From Gillisia limnaea DSM 15749 (GTDB lineage Bacteria > Bacteroidota > Bacteroidia > Flavobacteriales > Flavobacteriaceae): a DNA stretch of 64,000 bases. Positions 32,945-42,544 of this stretch are shown here, in pieces. The position numbers were made by a program, and so were the translations under genes. The stretch's first letter is position 1. The number at the start of each line of letters is the position of its first letter. The notes under the pieces are model-generated. The model saw only the letters and a program-made list of their open reading frames with translations, was not told where the DNA came from and searched no databases. The stretch is from the NCBI RefSeq assembly GCF_000243235.1, contig NZ_JH594606.1, positions 949,752-1,013,751 on the forward strand, in the 5' to 3' direction.

Positions 32945-34045
32945 TTAGTTCAAATTCTCCCTTTTTCTGTCATCAATTCGCTGTTGTGCGATTTGAAGGG
33001 CAGCATTGTGGGTTGTGATATTTTTTCTTTCAGCAGATTTTAAAATTTCCAGCGTAGTATTATAGATATTTTCGGTTTTTCGCATGATCTCCTTTCGGTC
33101 ATATCCTTCCAGTTCAGCATACACATTTATTATTCCCCCCGCATTTATAAGGAAATCGGGTGCGTATACGATCCCTTTATCTTTAAGGATTTTTCCATGA
33201 GTGCGTTCATCTGCCAGTTGATTGTTTGCAGCACCTGCAATTATAGATGCTTTGATCCTGTTAATGGTTTCATCATTAACCGAGGCACCAAGAGCACAGG
33301 GAGCATAGATATCCACATCGGCACTATAAATATCGCCCACATAAATAGTAGCATTGTATTTCCTGCTTACCTCATCCAGTCTCTCATGATTGATATCTGA
33401 AATAAATACCTGTGCACCTTCATTGGTCAAATGTTCTACGAGCGCTTCTCCTACGTGGCCAATTCCCTGCACCATCACTTTTTTCCCCTCAAGGTCATCG
33501 GTTCCATATTTATATTTTGCAGCTGCCTTCATCCCCATAAATACCCCAAAAGCAGTAATTGGAGACGGATTTCCTGCACCGCCTATAGATTCAGAAATAC
33601 CTGTTACAAAGGGAGTAACCTCCCGCACGATATCCATATCTTCTGTATCCATCCCTATATCCTCTGCGGTGATATATTTTCCGCTAAGAGAATGAACAAA
33701 CTGTCCAAACCTACGCATCAGTTCCGGAGTTTTTTGAGTTTTTGCATCCCCAATAATTACAGCTTTTCCACCGCCCAGGTTTAAACCTGTAATTGCACTT
33801 TTGTAGGTCATCCCCCTTGAAAGTCGCAAAGCATCGTTTAAAGCCTCCCATTCTGAAGCATAATTCCACATTCTGGTTCCTCCCAAAGCAGGTCCTAAAA
33901 CAGTGTTATGAATACCTATTATTGCCTTTAAACCTGTATCTTTGTCGTTGCAAAAAACAACCTGTTCGTGATCGTCAAAAGACAACTGTCCAAAGACAGG
34001 TGCTGTTTTAATAAGATCGTTAGCGGTTAAAACCTCAACTTGCAT
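32945..34045 (-). CDS. Glu/Leu/Phe/Val-type (leucine) dehydrogenase
   Basis: A 366-residue NAD-dependent amino acid dehydrogenase. The catalytic lysine lies in GLNLGGGKAVIIGD, the N-terminal domain has GPALGGTRMW and LSRGMTYKSAITG, and the Rossmann site is VMVQGIGHVGEALVEHL. The closest family is leucine dehydrogenase, which turns branched-chain amino acids into 2-oxo acids and, in reverse, supplies precursors for branched fatty acids. I start at MQVEVLT (34045) rather than 15 codons upstream. Confidence 0.92.
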   Translation of the reverse strand: MQVEVLTANDLIKTAPVFGQLSFDDHEQVVFCNDKDTGLKAIIGIHNTVLGPALGGTRMWNYASEWEALNDALRLSRGMTYKSAITGLNLGGGKAVIIGDAKTQKTPELMRRFGQFVHSLSGKYITAEDIGMDTEDMDIVREVTPFVTGISESIGGAGNPSPITAFGVFMGMKAAAKYKYGTDDLEGKKVMVQGIGHVGEALVEHLTNEGAQVFISDINHERLDEVSRKYNATIYVGDIYSADVDIYAPCALGASVNDETINRIKASIIAGAANNQLADERTHGKILKDKGIVYAPDFLINAGGIINVYAELEGYDRKEIMRKTENIYNTTLEILKSAERKNITTHNAALQIAQQRIDDRKRENLN

Positions 34046-34177
34046 AAATAATTTTTTAAAATTAGATTTTTTTTGATTTATCAAAATCAATATGCAAAAT
34101 TAGGTATTATTTTAATTTACAGAATGAATTGGGATGTTAAATTGCGAATTTCCCAATAACTGAAGGGTACTGAGTAT

Positions 34178-35935
34178 ATGAAAGAATTACAGCATCTCAA
34201 TAAATATTTTTATAAATACAAATGGAGGCTCATTCTTGGCTTCCTTATTACCATTGCAGCACGAATTTTCGCTATCTATCCAGTGCAATTTATAGGAGAT
34301 TCTACCAATGTTATTGAAAGTTATGTGAGCGGGGAAATTGGTAGTGCCGCCACCTTGCGACAGGAACTTTTTTACTATATCGTCCTTATTATTGGAGCAC
34401 AGCTAATTTCAGCTTTTTTAACTTTTTTAATGCGACAAACCTTTATCGTGGTTTCCCGATACATGGAGTTTGATCTAAAAAATGAGGTTTATGAGCAATA
34501 CCAAAAACTCTCTCTCAACTTTTACAAAAAGAACCGCACCGGAGATTTGATGAACCGCATAAGTGAAGATGTTTCAAAGGTGCGCATGTATCTGGGCCCT
34601 GCAATAATGTATAGTGTAACAACGCTTACCCTTTTCGTTATTGTTATTTGGTATATGGTGAATACAGCTCCAATGCTTACACTTTACACCCTTGCTCCCC
34701 TGCCATTTTTATCCTTTGCTATCTATAAATTAAGCGTAGCTATCCATAAACGAAGCACGGTGGTGCAGCAGTATTTATCTAAACTGAATACGTTTACGCA
34801 GGAAAGCTTTAGCGGAATTTCCGTAATTAAATCGTACAGCCTCGAACCTCAAACCAATAAGAATTTTGTAGAACTTTCCAATGGTAGCAAGCAAAAAAAT
34901 CTTGATCTTGTAAAAGTTCAGGCCTTTTTCTTCCCGCTTATGGTTCTTCTAATTGGGGTTAGTAACACCCTTGTAATTTTTATAGGTGGTAGACAGGTGA
35001 TTTCAGGTGAGATCGAAAATATAGGGGTTATTGTTGAATTTCTTTTATATGTGAATATGCTTACCTGGCCGGTGGCTACCGTGGGATGGGTAACCTCTAT
35101 TGTTCAACAGGCCGAAGCTTCCCAAAAGCGAATCAATGAATTCCTCAAAGAAGAGCCTCAAATAAAAAATAGAAACGAGGAAAGAACTTCTATTCTGGGC
35201 GATATCGCATTTAAAAATGTTAGTTTTACTTATGAAGACACCAATATTACAGCGCTTCGAAATGTTTCCTTTACCGTAAAGCGCGGAGAAACTTTGGCAA
35301 TTATAGGGAAAACCGGCTCCGGAAAATCGACTATTCTTGAACTTATTGGAAGATTGTACGATGTACAAACCGGACTCATCGAAATAGATGGGAGAAACAT
35401 TCGCGAGCTCAACCTGTATGATTTGCGCGACAGCATTGGATATGTGCCTCAGGACGCTTTCTTATTCAGTGATTCCATCAGGAATAATATACGCTTCGGG
35501 AAAACCAATGCCACAGATGAAGAGGTAATTGAAGCTGCAAAAAATGCTTCAGTACATAACAACGTTATTGGCTTCAGCAAAGGATATGACACTGTTTTGG
35601 GAGAACGGGGGATTACTCTTTCCGGCGGGCAAAAACAACGGGTTTCCATAGCAAGGGCAATTATTCATGATCCACAGATCTTGTTGTTTGATGATTGCCT
35701 TTCTGCAGTAGATACCGAAACCGAAGAAGAAATCCTTAATAACCTCTTCAAAATTTCAAAAGAAAAAACTACAATTATTGTAAGCCACAGGATCTCTTCA
35801 GCAAAAAATGCAGATAAGATAATAATTCTGGAAGATGGGGTTATAGGGCAACACGGGACACATCAGGAACTAATCCATGCGGGAGGATACTACAAAGAAC
35901 TTTACGCAAAACAATTAAGTGAAAAAGAAATGTGA
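34178..35935 (+). CDS. ABC exporter, fused permease and ATPase (MsbA-like)
   Basis: A 585-residue half-transporter: six transmembrane helices (residues 15-315), then an ATPase domain with Walker A GKTGSGKST, Q-loop VPQDAFLFSDSI, signature LSGGQKQR, Walker B ILLFDD and switch His in IIVSHRI. It works as a homodimer exporting lipids, peptides or drugs; the substrate cannot be predicted. It is divergent from the leucine dehydrogenase gene. Confidence 0.93.
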   Translation: MKELQHLNKYFYKYKWRLILGFLITIAARIFAIYPVQFIGDSTNVIESYVSGEIGSAATLRQELFYYIVLIIGAQLISAFLTFLMRQTFIVVSRYMEFDLKNEVYEQYQKLSLNFYKKNRTGDLMNRISEDVSKVRMYLGPAIMYSVTTLTLFVIVIWYMVNTAPMLTLYTLAPLPFLSFAIYKLSVAIHKRSTVVQQYLSKLNTFTQESFSGISVIKSYSLEPQTNKNFVELSNGSKQKNLDLVKVQAFFFPLMVLLIGVSNTLVIFIGGRQVISGEIENIGVIVEFLLYVNMLTWPVATVGWVTSIVQQAEASQKRINEFLKEEPQIKNRNEERTSILGDIAFKNVSFTYEDTNITALRNVSFTVKRGETLAIIGKTGSGKSTILELIGRLYDVQTGLIEIDGRNIRELNLYDLRDSIGYVPQDAFLFSDSIRNNIRFGKTNATDEEVIEAAKNASVHNNVIGFSKGYDTVLGERGITLSGGQKQRVSIARAIIHDPQILLFDDCLSAVDTETEEEILNNLFKISKEKTTIIVSHRISSAKNADKIIILEDGVIGQHGTHQELIHAGGYYKELYAKQLSEKEM

Positions 35936-36008
35936 AAATATGTTGCTATATGTTAAAAAATTTTAGATTTTTGAGCAGGACTTAAAACAACCACTAAAGA
36001 TTTATTTT

Positions 36009-36395
36009 ATGAGTGAAAATGGAATGATGGAGAAAGATGAAATCTTCTCTAAAGTATTACGAGCGGGAAGACGCACTTATTTTTTTGATGTAAGAGCCAC
36101 CAAAGCTGAAGATTATTACCTTACAATTACGGAGAGTAAAAAGTTCACCAATGCCGATGGTTCTTTTCATTATAAGAAACATAAAATTTATTTGTACAAA
36201 GAAGATTTTGAAGGATTTTCTGAAATTCTCAACGAGATGACTGATTACATCGTTTCTGAAAAAGGGGAAGAAGTGATAAGCGACCGGCATCAAAAAGATT
36301 TCAAGAAAGAATATGAGGAAGGCGATGAAGCTTTAGAAACTTCTGAAACCCCATCTGCAAAAAAATTCACAGATATCAGTTTTGATGATATTTAA
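36009..36395 (+). CDS. PUR-like DNA/RNA-binding protein (DUF3276)
   Basis: A 128-residue protein with a single PUR repeat: KVLRAGRRTYFFDVRATKAEDYYLTITESKK, YKKHKIYLYKEDFEGFSEIL. PUR-alpha-like proteins bind purine-rich single-stranded nucleic acids and usually dimerise. The C-terminal 35 residues are acidic. It starts 73 bases after the ABC exporter and ends at a terminator. Confidence 0.88.
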   Translation: MSENGMMEKDEIFSKVLRAGRRTYFFDVRATKAEDYYLTITESKKFTNADGSFHYKKHKIYLYKEDFEGFSEILNEMTDYIVSEKGEEVISDRHQKDFKKEYEEGDEALETSETPSAKKFTDISFDDI

Positions 36396-36416
36396 TTGGT
36401 GAATTATTAATTCAAG

Positions 36417-36446
36417 ACCGTCCTAAGAAATTGGGACGGTTTTTTT
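36417..36446 (+). terminator. Terminator after the PUR-like gene
   Basis: ACCGTCC pairs with GGGACGGT across a 9-base loop, followed by seven T. Confidence 0.85.
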
Positions 36447-36481
36447 ATATTAGGCCTTTACTTTAATAAACCCCTTTATTC

Positions 36482-38995
36482 ATGAAAAATTTTATTTTTA
36501 TCACAGTTTTCCTGTTTAGTTTTCAGGTAGGCGCACAGGAGGAGCTCGATCTTTCCTATTACCTCCCGGAAAATGTAAATTACAACGATGACATTTCCAC
36601 CCCACAGGAAGTTTTAGGTTATGTTCCAGGAGAGTGGCATGTAACACACGACCTACTAATTAATTATATGCGTACCCTGGCAGAAGAATCCCCCAGGATC
36701 TCCATTGAAAACAGAGGAACCACTTACGAAGGGCGACCTCTGCTCCTACTTACCATTACTTCTGAAGAAAATCAAAAAAAATTAGAAAAAATTAGAAGAA
36801 ACCATCTGGAATTAACCATTCCCGGTAGCGGGCAGCTTAACACCGGGGAGATGCCAATTGTTGTTTATCAGGGATTTTCTATTCACGGAAATGAAGCCAG
36901 CGGATCTAATGCCGCTCTTTTAGCAGCGTATCATCTTGCCGCGGGACAGGGTACAGAAATTGAAAATTTACTGGAGAATACTGTTATTTTGTTTGATCCT
37001 TCGTTAAATCCAGACGGATTGCAACGCTTTGCTTATTGGGCCAATATGCATAAAAGCGAAAACCTTAATCCGGATCCTCAGGACAGGGAATTTGACGAGG
37101 TGTGGCCCGGTGGAAGAACAAATCACTATTGGTTTGATATGAACCGGGACTGGCTGCCGGTTCAATTGCCGGAATCCAGAGCGCGAATTGCCACCTTTCA
37201 CAAGTGGCAACCAAATATTTTGACGGACCATCACGAGATGGGATCAAATTCCTCTTTTTTCTTTCAACCGGGAATTCCAGAAAGAACGCATCCCCTTACC
37301 CCGCAAATGAATCAGGATCTTACCAGGGAAATAGGCACTTACCACGCTGCTGCCTTTGATAAAATAGGATCTTTTTATTATACAGAAGAAGATTATGACG
37401 ACTTTTACTATGGAAAAGGTTCAACTTTTCCGGACATCAACGGTAGTATTGGGATCCTGTTTGAGCAGGGAAGTTCAAGAGGACACGTTCAGGAAACTGA
37501 CAATGGCCTGTTAACCTTTCCTTTCACGATCCGAAATCAATTTACCGCTGCTCTTTCCACCCTGGAAGCAGCACATAACATGAGATCAAAAATCCTGGAT
37601 TTCCAGCGGGAGTTCTATAACAATGCGAGAAATTCTGCAGGAAAAGGAGCTTACGTCTTCGGAAATTCAAAAGATCCAAACTCGGCATACCATCTTGCTG
37701 AAATATTAAAACGCCAGCAGGTAGAAGTTCACGAACTAGCAGAAGACCTACAAACCGATGGGAAATCCTATAAAAAAGGAACCGCTTATGTAATTCCAAA
37801 GAATCAGCGGCAACATAGGCTTGTAGAGGCGATGTTTGAAAAGCGAACCAAATTTGCAGATAGTCTGTTTTATGACATTTCAGCCTGGTCTTTTCCGTAT
37901 GCATTCAACCTGGATTTCAATGACAATGTGGCCATAAAATCTGCAGGAAATAAAATTGATAGTCTTCAAAAACCTGAAATGACTCTGGTAAGCAAAAGCG
38001 AATATGGGTATTTGATGGAATGGCATAATTACTATGCGCCTAAAGCCCTGAATATGCTCCTAAAAGAGAATTTACGTGCACAGGTTGCCATGAAGCCTTT
38101 TGAAGCTGCAGGTAAAATGTACGATTACGGAACTATTTTGATCCCGATCCAAAATCAAAAATTAAATCCCACGGAACTTTTCGAACTGGTTACTAAAATT
38201 TCCAAGGAAGCCAGTATAGAATTCAATGGCGTAACAACAGGGCTTACTAAAGGAATATCTTTAGGAAGCAATGAATTTAGAACTCTAAAACCTCAAAAGG
38301 TCGCGATGATTGTTGGAGAGGGCGTAACTCCATATGATGCTGGAGAGATCTGGCATTTGTTTGATCAACGGTATGATATGTTGCTTACAAAGCTGGATAC
38401 AAGAAACCTTGGCCGTACAGATTTGAGTAAATACACAGATATCATCTTGCCGAACAGTTGGGGAAGTGCCCTTGGAAAATCTGAAACAGAAAAATTGAAG
38501 GAATGGGTAAGAGATGGCGGAACTTTGATAGGTTATAAGAACGCAGCAAATTACTTCAAGAAAAATGATTTCATGAAGATGGAACTTCTGGAAAATGATG
38601 TGAAAGCAAAAAATGTGACTTTTGAAGAACGCCGTGATTTCCGCGGGGCTCAAGGTATTGGAGGAGCTATTTTTCGCGCTAAGCAAGATCGTTCGCATCC
38701 GGTGAATTTTGGATATAAGAATGATGAAATTCCATTATTCCGGGATACTACAATTTTTGTTAAGGCCGATTCAACCAGTTATAATAATCCAATTCAGTAC
38801 ACTGCAAACCCATTGATAAGCGGTTATATAAGCGATCCAAATCTAAAACTTATTGCGAACACCGTTCCTTTTAAAAAGGCAGGTATGGGAAGTGGAAATG
38901 TGATTCTGTTTACAGATAATACAAACTTCCGGGCATTCTGGTATGGAACCAATAAGCTTTTAATGAACGCAATATTTTTCGGGGACGAGATGTAG
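36482..38995 (+). CDS. Secreted M14-family zinc carboxypeptidase
   Basis: An 837-residue protein with signal peptide (MKNFIFITVFLFSFQVGAQ). The peptidase domain covers about residues 45-370: zinc ligands HxxE in FSIHGNEASGSN and the third His in LTDHHEMGSNSS, a substrate-side segment NPDGLQRF and DMNRDW, and the catalytic Glu in GILFEQGSSRG. The following 450 residues include a region resembling a glutamine-amidotransferase-like fold (VAMIVGEGVTPYDAGE, DIILPNSWG). It probably degrades peptides in the periplasm or outside the cell. Confidence 0.9.
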   Translation: MKNFIFITVFLFSFQVGAQEELDLSYYLPENVNYNDDISTPQEVLGYVPGEWHVTHDLLINYMRTLAEESPRISIENRGTTYEGRPLLLLTITSEENQKKLEKIRRNHLELTIPGSGQLNTGEMPIVVYQGFSIHGNEASGSNAALLAAYHLAAGQGTEIENLLENTVILFDPSLNPDGLQRFAYWANMHKSENLNPDPQDREFDEVWPGGRTNHYWFDMNRDWLPVQLPESRARIATFHKWQPNILTDHHEMGSNSSFFFQPGIPERTHPLTPQMNQDLTREIGTYHAAAFDKIGSFYYTEEDYDDFYYGKGSTFPDINGSIGILFEQGSSRGHVQETDNGLLTFPFTIRNQFTAALSTLEAAHNMRSKILDFQREFYNNARNSAGKGAYVFGNSKDPNSAYHLAEILKRQQVEVHELAEDLQTDGKSYKKGTAYVIPKNQRQHRLVEAMFEKRTKFADSLFYDISAWSFPYAFNLDFNDNVAIKSAGNKIDSLQKPEMTLVSKSEYGYLMEWHNYYAPKALNMLLKENLRAQVAMKPFEAAGKMYDYGTILIPIQNQKLNPTELFELVTKISKEASIEFNGVTTGLTKGISLGSNEFRTLKPQKVAMIVGEGVTPYDAGEIWHLFDQRYDMLLTKLDTRNLGRTDLSKYTDIILPNSWGSALGKSETEKLKEWVRDGGTLIGYKNAANYFKKNDFMKMELLENDVKAKNVTFEERRDFRGAQGIGGAIFRAKQDRSHPVNFGYKNDEIPLFRDTTIFVKADSTSYNNPIQYTANPLISGYISDPNLKLIANTVPFKKAGMGSGNVILFTDNTNFRAFWYGTNKLLMNAIFFGDEM

Positions 38996-39042
38996 ATTTG
39001 AGGGATCAACCGGCAATTCTTAAAAAACCAATTTGGGATCTT

Positions 39043-39423
39043 ATGAAAAAATTAGTGTTAACGTGTTTACTGACTGCATTTATAGCATTTTCGGGGTGTA
39101 ATTCTGCTGAAGAAAATCTTCCTGCAGAAGGGATTGCCTGGGAGCTTGTGGAGACTAAGGTAAGTATTGGAGGGCTTACAGAATTCACTCCAACAGATAA
39201 GATTGAATCTATAGAATTCCTGAGCAATAACAAGGTTAGGAATACTAATGGCTGGTGTGGAGAGGGAAGTCCTCAAATTGCTGAATATGCTGAAGGGGTT
39301 ATAACCACGAACTGCAATAGAACTGGCAAGCTAAATTTCAAAATTGACGGTACTATTATGATAGTTAGTAATCCTGCCTGTATTGAAGGCTGTGACTATA
39401 AATATCAAAAAGTGAAAAAATAA
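39043..39423 (+). CDS. Lipoprotein of unknown function, META/lipocalin-like
   Basis: A 126-residue lipoprotein (MKKLVLTCLLTAFIAFSGC, lipobox FSGC). Mature part: AWELVETKVSIGGLTEFTPTDKIESIEFLSNNKVR, resembling lipocalin-like or META-type lipoproteins of Bacteroidetes. Four cysteines in the second half (WCGEGS, TNCNR, ACIEGC) could make two disulfides. I start at 39043, not at the in-frame ATG 15 codons upstream, because only this gives a signal peptide. Confidence 0.7.
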   Translation: MKKLVLTCLLTAFIAFSGCNSAEENLPAEGIAWELVETKVSIGGLTEFTPTDKIESIEFLSNNKVRNTNGWCGEGSPQIAEYAEGVITTNCNRTGKLNFKIDGTIMIVSNPACIEGCDYKYQKVKK

Positions 39424-39426
39424 AAA

Positions 39427-39470
39427 GAAGTTGCCTCCGGAAATTATTTTCGGAGGCAACTTTATTTTTT
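39427..39470 (+). terminator. Terminator after the lipoprotein gene
   Basis: AAGTTGCCTCCG pairs exactly with CGGAGGCAACTT across an 11-base loop, followed by TTATTTTTT. Confidence 0.9.
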
Positions 39471-39585
39471 CTGTTTAAACGGATCCTTCAGTAGTATCCT
39501 CTTGGTTTTTAATAAATTTTAAAAAAAACTTACCGTCACTTAAAACCCTATGGCGTTAAGGTTGCGTGAAAAATCCGGAGACATT

Positions 39586-41754
39586 TTACAATTTGACCTT
39601 TATTCCTCCATTTATAACAAAACCATCAACAGGTGCGTATATATCGCGGAATTGTGGATTTGAGATTGAACCTGTAAAAATAGAATCAAACCTGGTTTGG
39701 CGTGTATCTGTAAAGTTTTCGAAGTTTAGGAATATCGAGAAATCTTCCCACAACCTTTCCATCATCAATCCGAAAATCCAGTACTGCTGCCCTGTAAGGC
39801 CATCGTTCAGTTTCTGCGGACTAAAATAATAAGCTTCCAATCCAATTTTCCACTTCTCTTCCACCTCATACATTAATACGTTATTAAGACGGTGAGTAGC
39901 AACCAGCGGCATTTTGGTCGTTACTCCACTGTAATGTTGATTTACATCTGCCAGGGTATATCCCGTAAACAGTTTAAAATCTTTATATCCAAAAGTAAAA
40001 TTTGCCTCAATCCCTTTTGTGTCAATAAAACCATCTGGTTGCAAATATTCAAAAGTATTAAAAGCCGTATTAGTAAGAATCAAGGGTTTATCAACTTTAG
40101 TATAGAACAAAAGCACATTAGCGGTAAAATCGATAGTCTCAAATAGATCACTTCTGTAATTCACATCCAGGTTACCACCAATGGATTCTTCAGCTTCAGT
40201 ATTATCTACGTCAATAGGCAGAACGTTTTGGAACTGGATCCTTTCTGCATCTTCAGTAAAAACGGTAGGAGTTTTATATCCTAATCCCCCTCCTATTCGT
40301 GCAGTCCAGTTATTACTAAAATTAAACATAGCCGAAACACGTGGCAGAATAAACCAGCCGTATTCATTTTGATAATCTGTTCTTAAACCTGTTTCTAAAC
40401 TAAAAAGTTGATTCACTTTCCAGTTATTTTGGATAAAAGCTCCATAAGTTAGGTGGTTATAATCTACTGCCGGAGATCCCTGCCCGATTTCCTGGTCAAA
40501 TTTATCTACCCAAAGATTTAATCCGGCAACCCATTCCAGTTCGCTATTTCCAAAATTATAGGAAGCTTCATTAAAAGAAGCAAATTGATTCCCTGAGAAG
40601 GTGTAATCCGGAATTTCAATTGTTCGCTCAAAAAAGCTGAAACTATTTTTAATACTTAAAAAGGAATCATCTTCAAATAAAGTGCTAAAACCTGCGCGGG
40701 TCGTGATCCTGTCTGTTTTATTTCTTTCAAAATAGGGATTGTCAACATCTTCTCCTTCTATAAAATCTACATTTCCACCGGTTCGCTCCTCTACAACCGT
40801 ATTCACTCCAATGTCTAAGGTTGTACGATCATTAAAGTAATAGAACAAACGGGGGTTTACCGTATATCTCCTAAATTCAGGAATTGCAGTTAATCCAATA
40901 TCTGCGGGATCGTAAGGAGATCCAATATTATAGGAAGCAAAAACTGTGGTTCCCACTTTTCCGAAGGTATTAGAGTAAAATCCGCTAACATCCAGGCCTA
41001 AGGCTGAAGTCCCGTTCAACAGTAAGTTAATTTCCTGGTCCTCTGTAGGTTCTTTGGATACTAAATTTACCAATCCGGAAATCGCGCCACCTCCGTAAAG
41101 GGTGGAAGAAGCTCCTTTGATCACCTCGACCTGCCTCAGGTCAAGCGGAACAATTTGCAGGAGGCTTAATCCTCCTGAAAACCCTGAATACAAGGGGTAT
41201 CCATCCTTTAAAAGCTGCGTATATTTTCCATCCAGCCCTTGAATCCGAATGCTCGAATTGTAGGATGTTGCGGAGGTTTGCTGGGTCTGGATCCCTGTAG
41301 TTTCGTTCAATAACATCCTTATATCTCCGGGTTTCATATTCCCTTTTTCCTCAAGTTCTTCCCCACTTATTACCTCAACCCGGGTAGGAAGATCTACGAT
41401 CGTTCTTCGGGACCTGGTGGAAGAAATTAAAACTTCCTCCATTTCTTCTCCTGAAGGTTCCAGGGTAATTTCCATTACCCCGGCATCTTCCAAAGGAAAA
41501 ATTAGCGGTATTTCCTTGGGCAAATACCCCAGGAAGCTTACGAGAATTACCTGATCCCCATCGGGAATATTTTCTATTTGCACCAGTCCTCCTTCATTTG
41601 CCATGGCACCAAGGCTCAAACCTTTAACTATCACGTTGGCTCCCATAAGAGGAGTACTGGTCTCGGCATCGGTTACTTTTGCTTTAAATATATTCTGACT
41701 TTGGGAAATTCCGGCAACTAATAATGCTGCTATAAGCAGTATCTTTTTATGCAT
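39586..41754 (-). CDS. TonB-dependent outer-membrane receptor, possibly for a metal complex
   Basis: A 722-residue receptor. Signal peptide MHKKILLIAALLVAGISQSQ (start at 41754 chosen for this), a carboxypeptidase-like beta domain (KAKVTDAETSTPLMGANV), a plug domain (TRVEVISGEELEE, IRIQGLDGKYTQLLKDGYPLYSGFSGG, VEVIKGASSTLYGGGAISGLVNLVSK) and a C-terminal barrel. It is smaller than SusC proteins and has no SusD partner, so it belongs to the siderophore/metal receptor type. The upstream gene encodes a Cys-rich DUF6660-like lipoprotein, which I associate with metal-linked receptors; this is an inference. Confidence 0.9.
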   Translation of the reverse strand: MHKKILLIAALLVAGISQSQNIFKAKVTDAETSTPLMGANVIVKGLSLGAMANEGGLVQIENIPDGDQVILVSFLGYLPKEIPLIFPLEDAGVMEITLEPSGEEMEEVLISSTRSRRTIVDLPTRVEVISGEELEEKGNMKPGDIRMLLNETTGIQTQQTSATSYNSSIRIQGLDGKYTQLLKDGYPLYSGFSGGLSLLQIVPLDLRQVEVIKGASSTLYGGGAISGLVNLVSKEPTEDQEINLLLNGTSALGLDVSGFYSNTFGKVGTTVFASYNIGSPYDPADIGLTAIPEFRRYTVNPRLFYYFNDRTTLDIGVNTVVEERTGGNVDFIEGEDVDNPYFERNKTDRITTRAGFSTLFEDDSFLSIKNSFSFFERTIEIPDYTFSGNQFASFNEASYNFGNSELEWVAGLNLWVDKFDQEIGQGSPAVDYNHLTYGAFIQNNWKVNQLFSLETGLRTDYQNEYGWFILPRVSAMFNFSNNWTARIGGGLGYKTPTVFTEDAERIQFQNVLPIDVDNTEAEESIGGNLDVNYRSDLFETIDFTANVLLFYTKVDKPLILTNTAFNTFEYLQPDGFIDTKGIEANFTFGYKDFKLFTGYTLADVNQHYSGVTTKMPLVATHRLNNVLMYEVEEKWKIGLEAYYFSPQKLNDGLTGQQYWIFGLMMERLWEDFSIFLNFENFTDTRQTRFDSIFTGSISNPQFRDIYAPVDGFVINGGIKVKL

Positions 41755-41814
41755 TTTTATTATTCTTAAGTTAATGTCTTTATTTATTGATGAAGATCTC
41801 ATCACGAAAGTTCA

Positions 41815-42123
41815 CTAACTTAGCCGGGGCGGCTGCCAGATAGTATTTATCACTTCACCGGTAATTCTACGCCGGTAATGGGCAGCAGTTTTATCTTTTG
41901 GTGAATTATATGTAGCATTATTTTCTTCGGAAGTGTTTTGAACAGTAAATCCTGCACAGCTGCCGCAATTTAAAAAGGGAGAACAGGAATCCTCACCTTC
42001 ATCAGGAACCTTCTCATTTTTATTTTCCGCAACAGTTTCATCTCCACAATTATCAAAAGAACAACAGGGAATTATACTAAGGGAAGTAACAAGTAAGGCT
42101 AAAATGAATCCGCCGATTTTCAT
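41815..42123 (-). CDS. DUF6660-like Cys-rich small lipoprotein
   Basis: A 102-residue protein starting MKIGGFILALLVTSLSIIPCCSFDNCGDE, then an acidic linker, then DSCSPFLNCGSCAGFTV. The layout (signal, early Cys cluster, acidic middle, CSPF-C-C block) follows the DUF6660 family found beside TonB receptors, but the CSPFCxCxCC block has fewer cysteines here. It could bind a metal ion and hand it to the receptor encoded 60 bases downstream, with which it is very likely co-transcribed. Family assignment is from memory of the motif only. Confidence 0.6.
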   Translation of the reverse strand: MKIGGFILALLVTSLSIIPCCSFDNCGDETVAENKNEKVPDEGEDSCSPFLNCGSCAGFTVQNTSEENNATYNSPKDKTAAHYRRRITGEVINTIWQPPRLS

Positions 42124-42141
42124 TTAACAAAACTACAAATT

Positions 42142-42477
42142 TTATGCTATTCGTAAACCGTTTTCCACCTTTAAGTCGGGATGCAGGAGTACAACATCAC
42201 CCTCGCCGTCTACTGCCCCCATTATGAGGCATTCACTCATAAAAGTGGCTATCTGTTTCCGTGGGAAATTTACAACAGCAACTATTTGCCTCCCTATCAA
42301 ATCCTCCTTATGATATCGTTTGGTTAATTGTGCAGACGTTTTCCTGATCCCCAGCTTTTCGCCAAAATCTATCCTCATTTGATAAGCCGGTTTCTTTGCC
42401 TCCGGAAAATCATCAACTTCTAAGATGGTTCCCACTCTCATTTCTACTTTCTCAAAATCTTTCCAGGTAATTTCCAT
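42142..42477 (-). CDS. csaA: CsaA-like tRNA-binding domain protein
   Basis: A 111-residue single OB-fold tRNA-binding domain: FEKVEMRVGTILEVDDFPEAKKPAYQMRIDFGE, IGRQIVAVVNFPRKQIATFMSECLIMGA. This is the size and pattern of CsaA (B. subtilis secretion chaperone) and stand-alone YgjH proteins. It follows the IS4 element's left side in opposite direction and is upstream of the DUF6660-like gene with an 18-base gap, so those genes may share its promoter. Confidence 0.9.
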   Translation of the reverse strand: MEITWKDFEKVEMRVGTILEVDDFPEAKKPAYQMRIDFGEKLGIRKTSAQLTKRYHKEDLIGRQIVAVVNFPRKQIATFMSECLIMGAVDGEGDVVLLHPDLKVENGLRIA

Positions 42478-42544
42478 AGGATATTTATATGTTCAATAAA
42501 GATAGAAAAACTGTGCAAACTCCAGATTGTATTGTAAATTTATC

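Noticed and set aside
34071-34090. AT-rich inverted repeat upstream of the leucine dehydrogenase gene
   Set aside because: TTGATTT/AAATCAA arms are short and made of A and T only, likely by chance in this composition.
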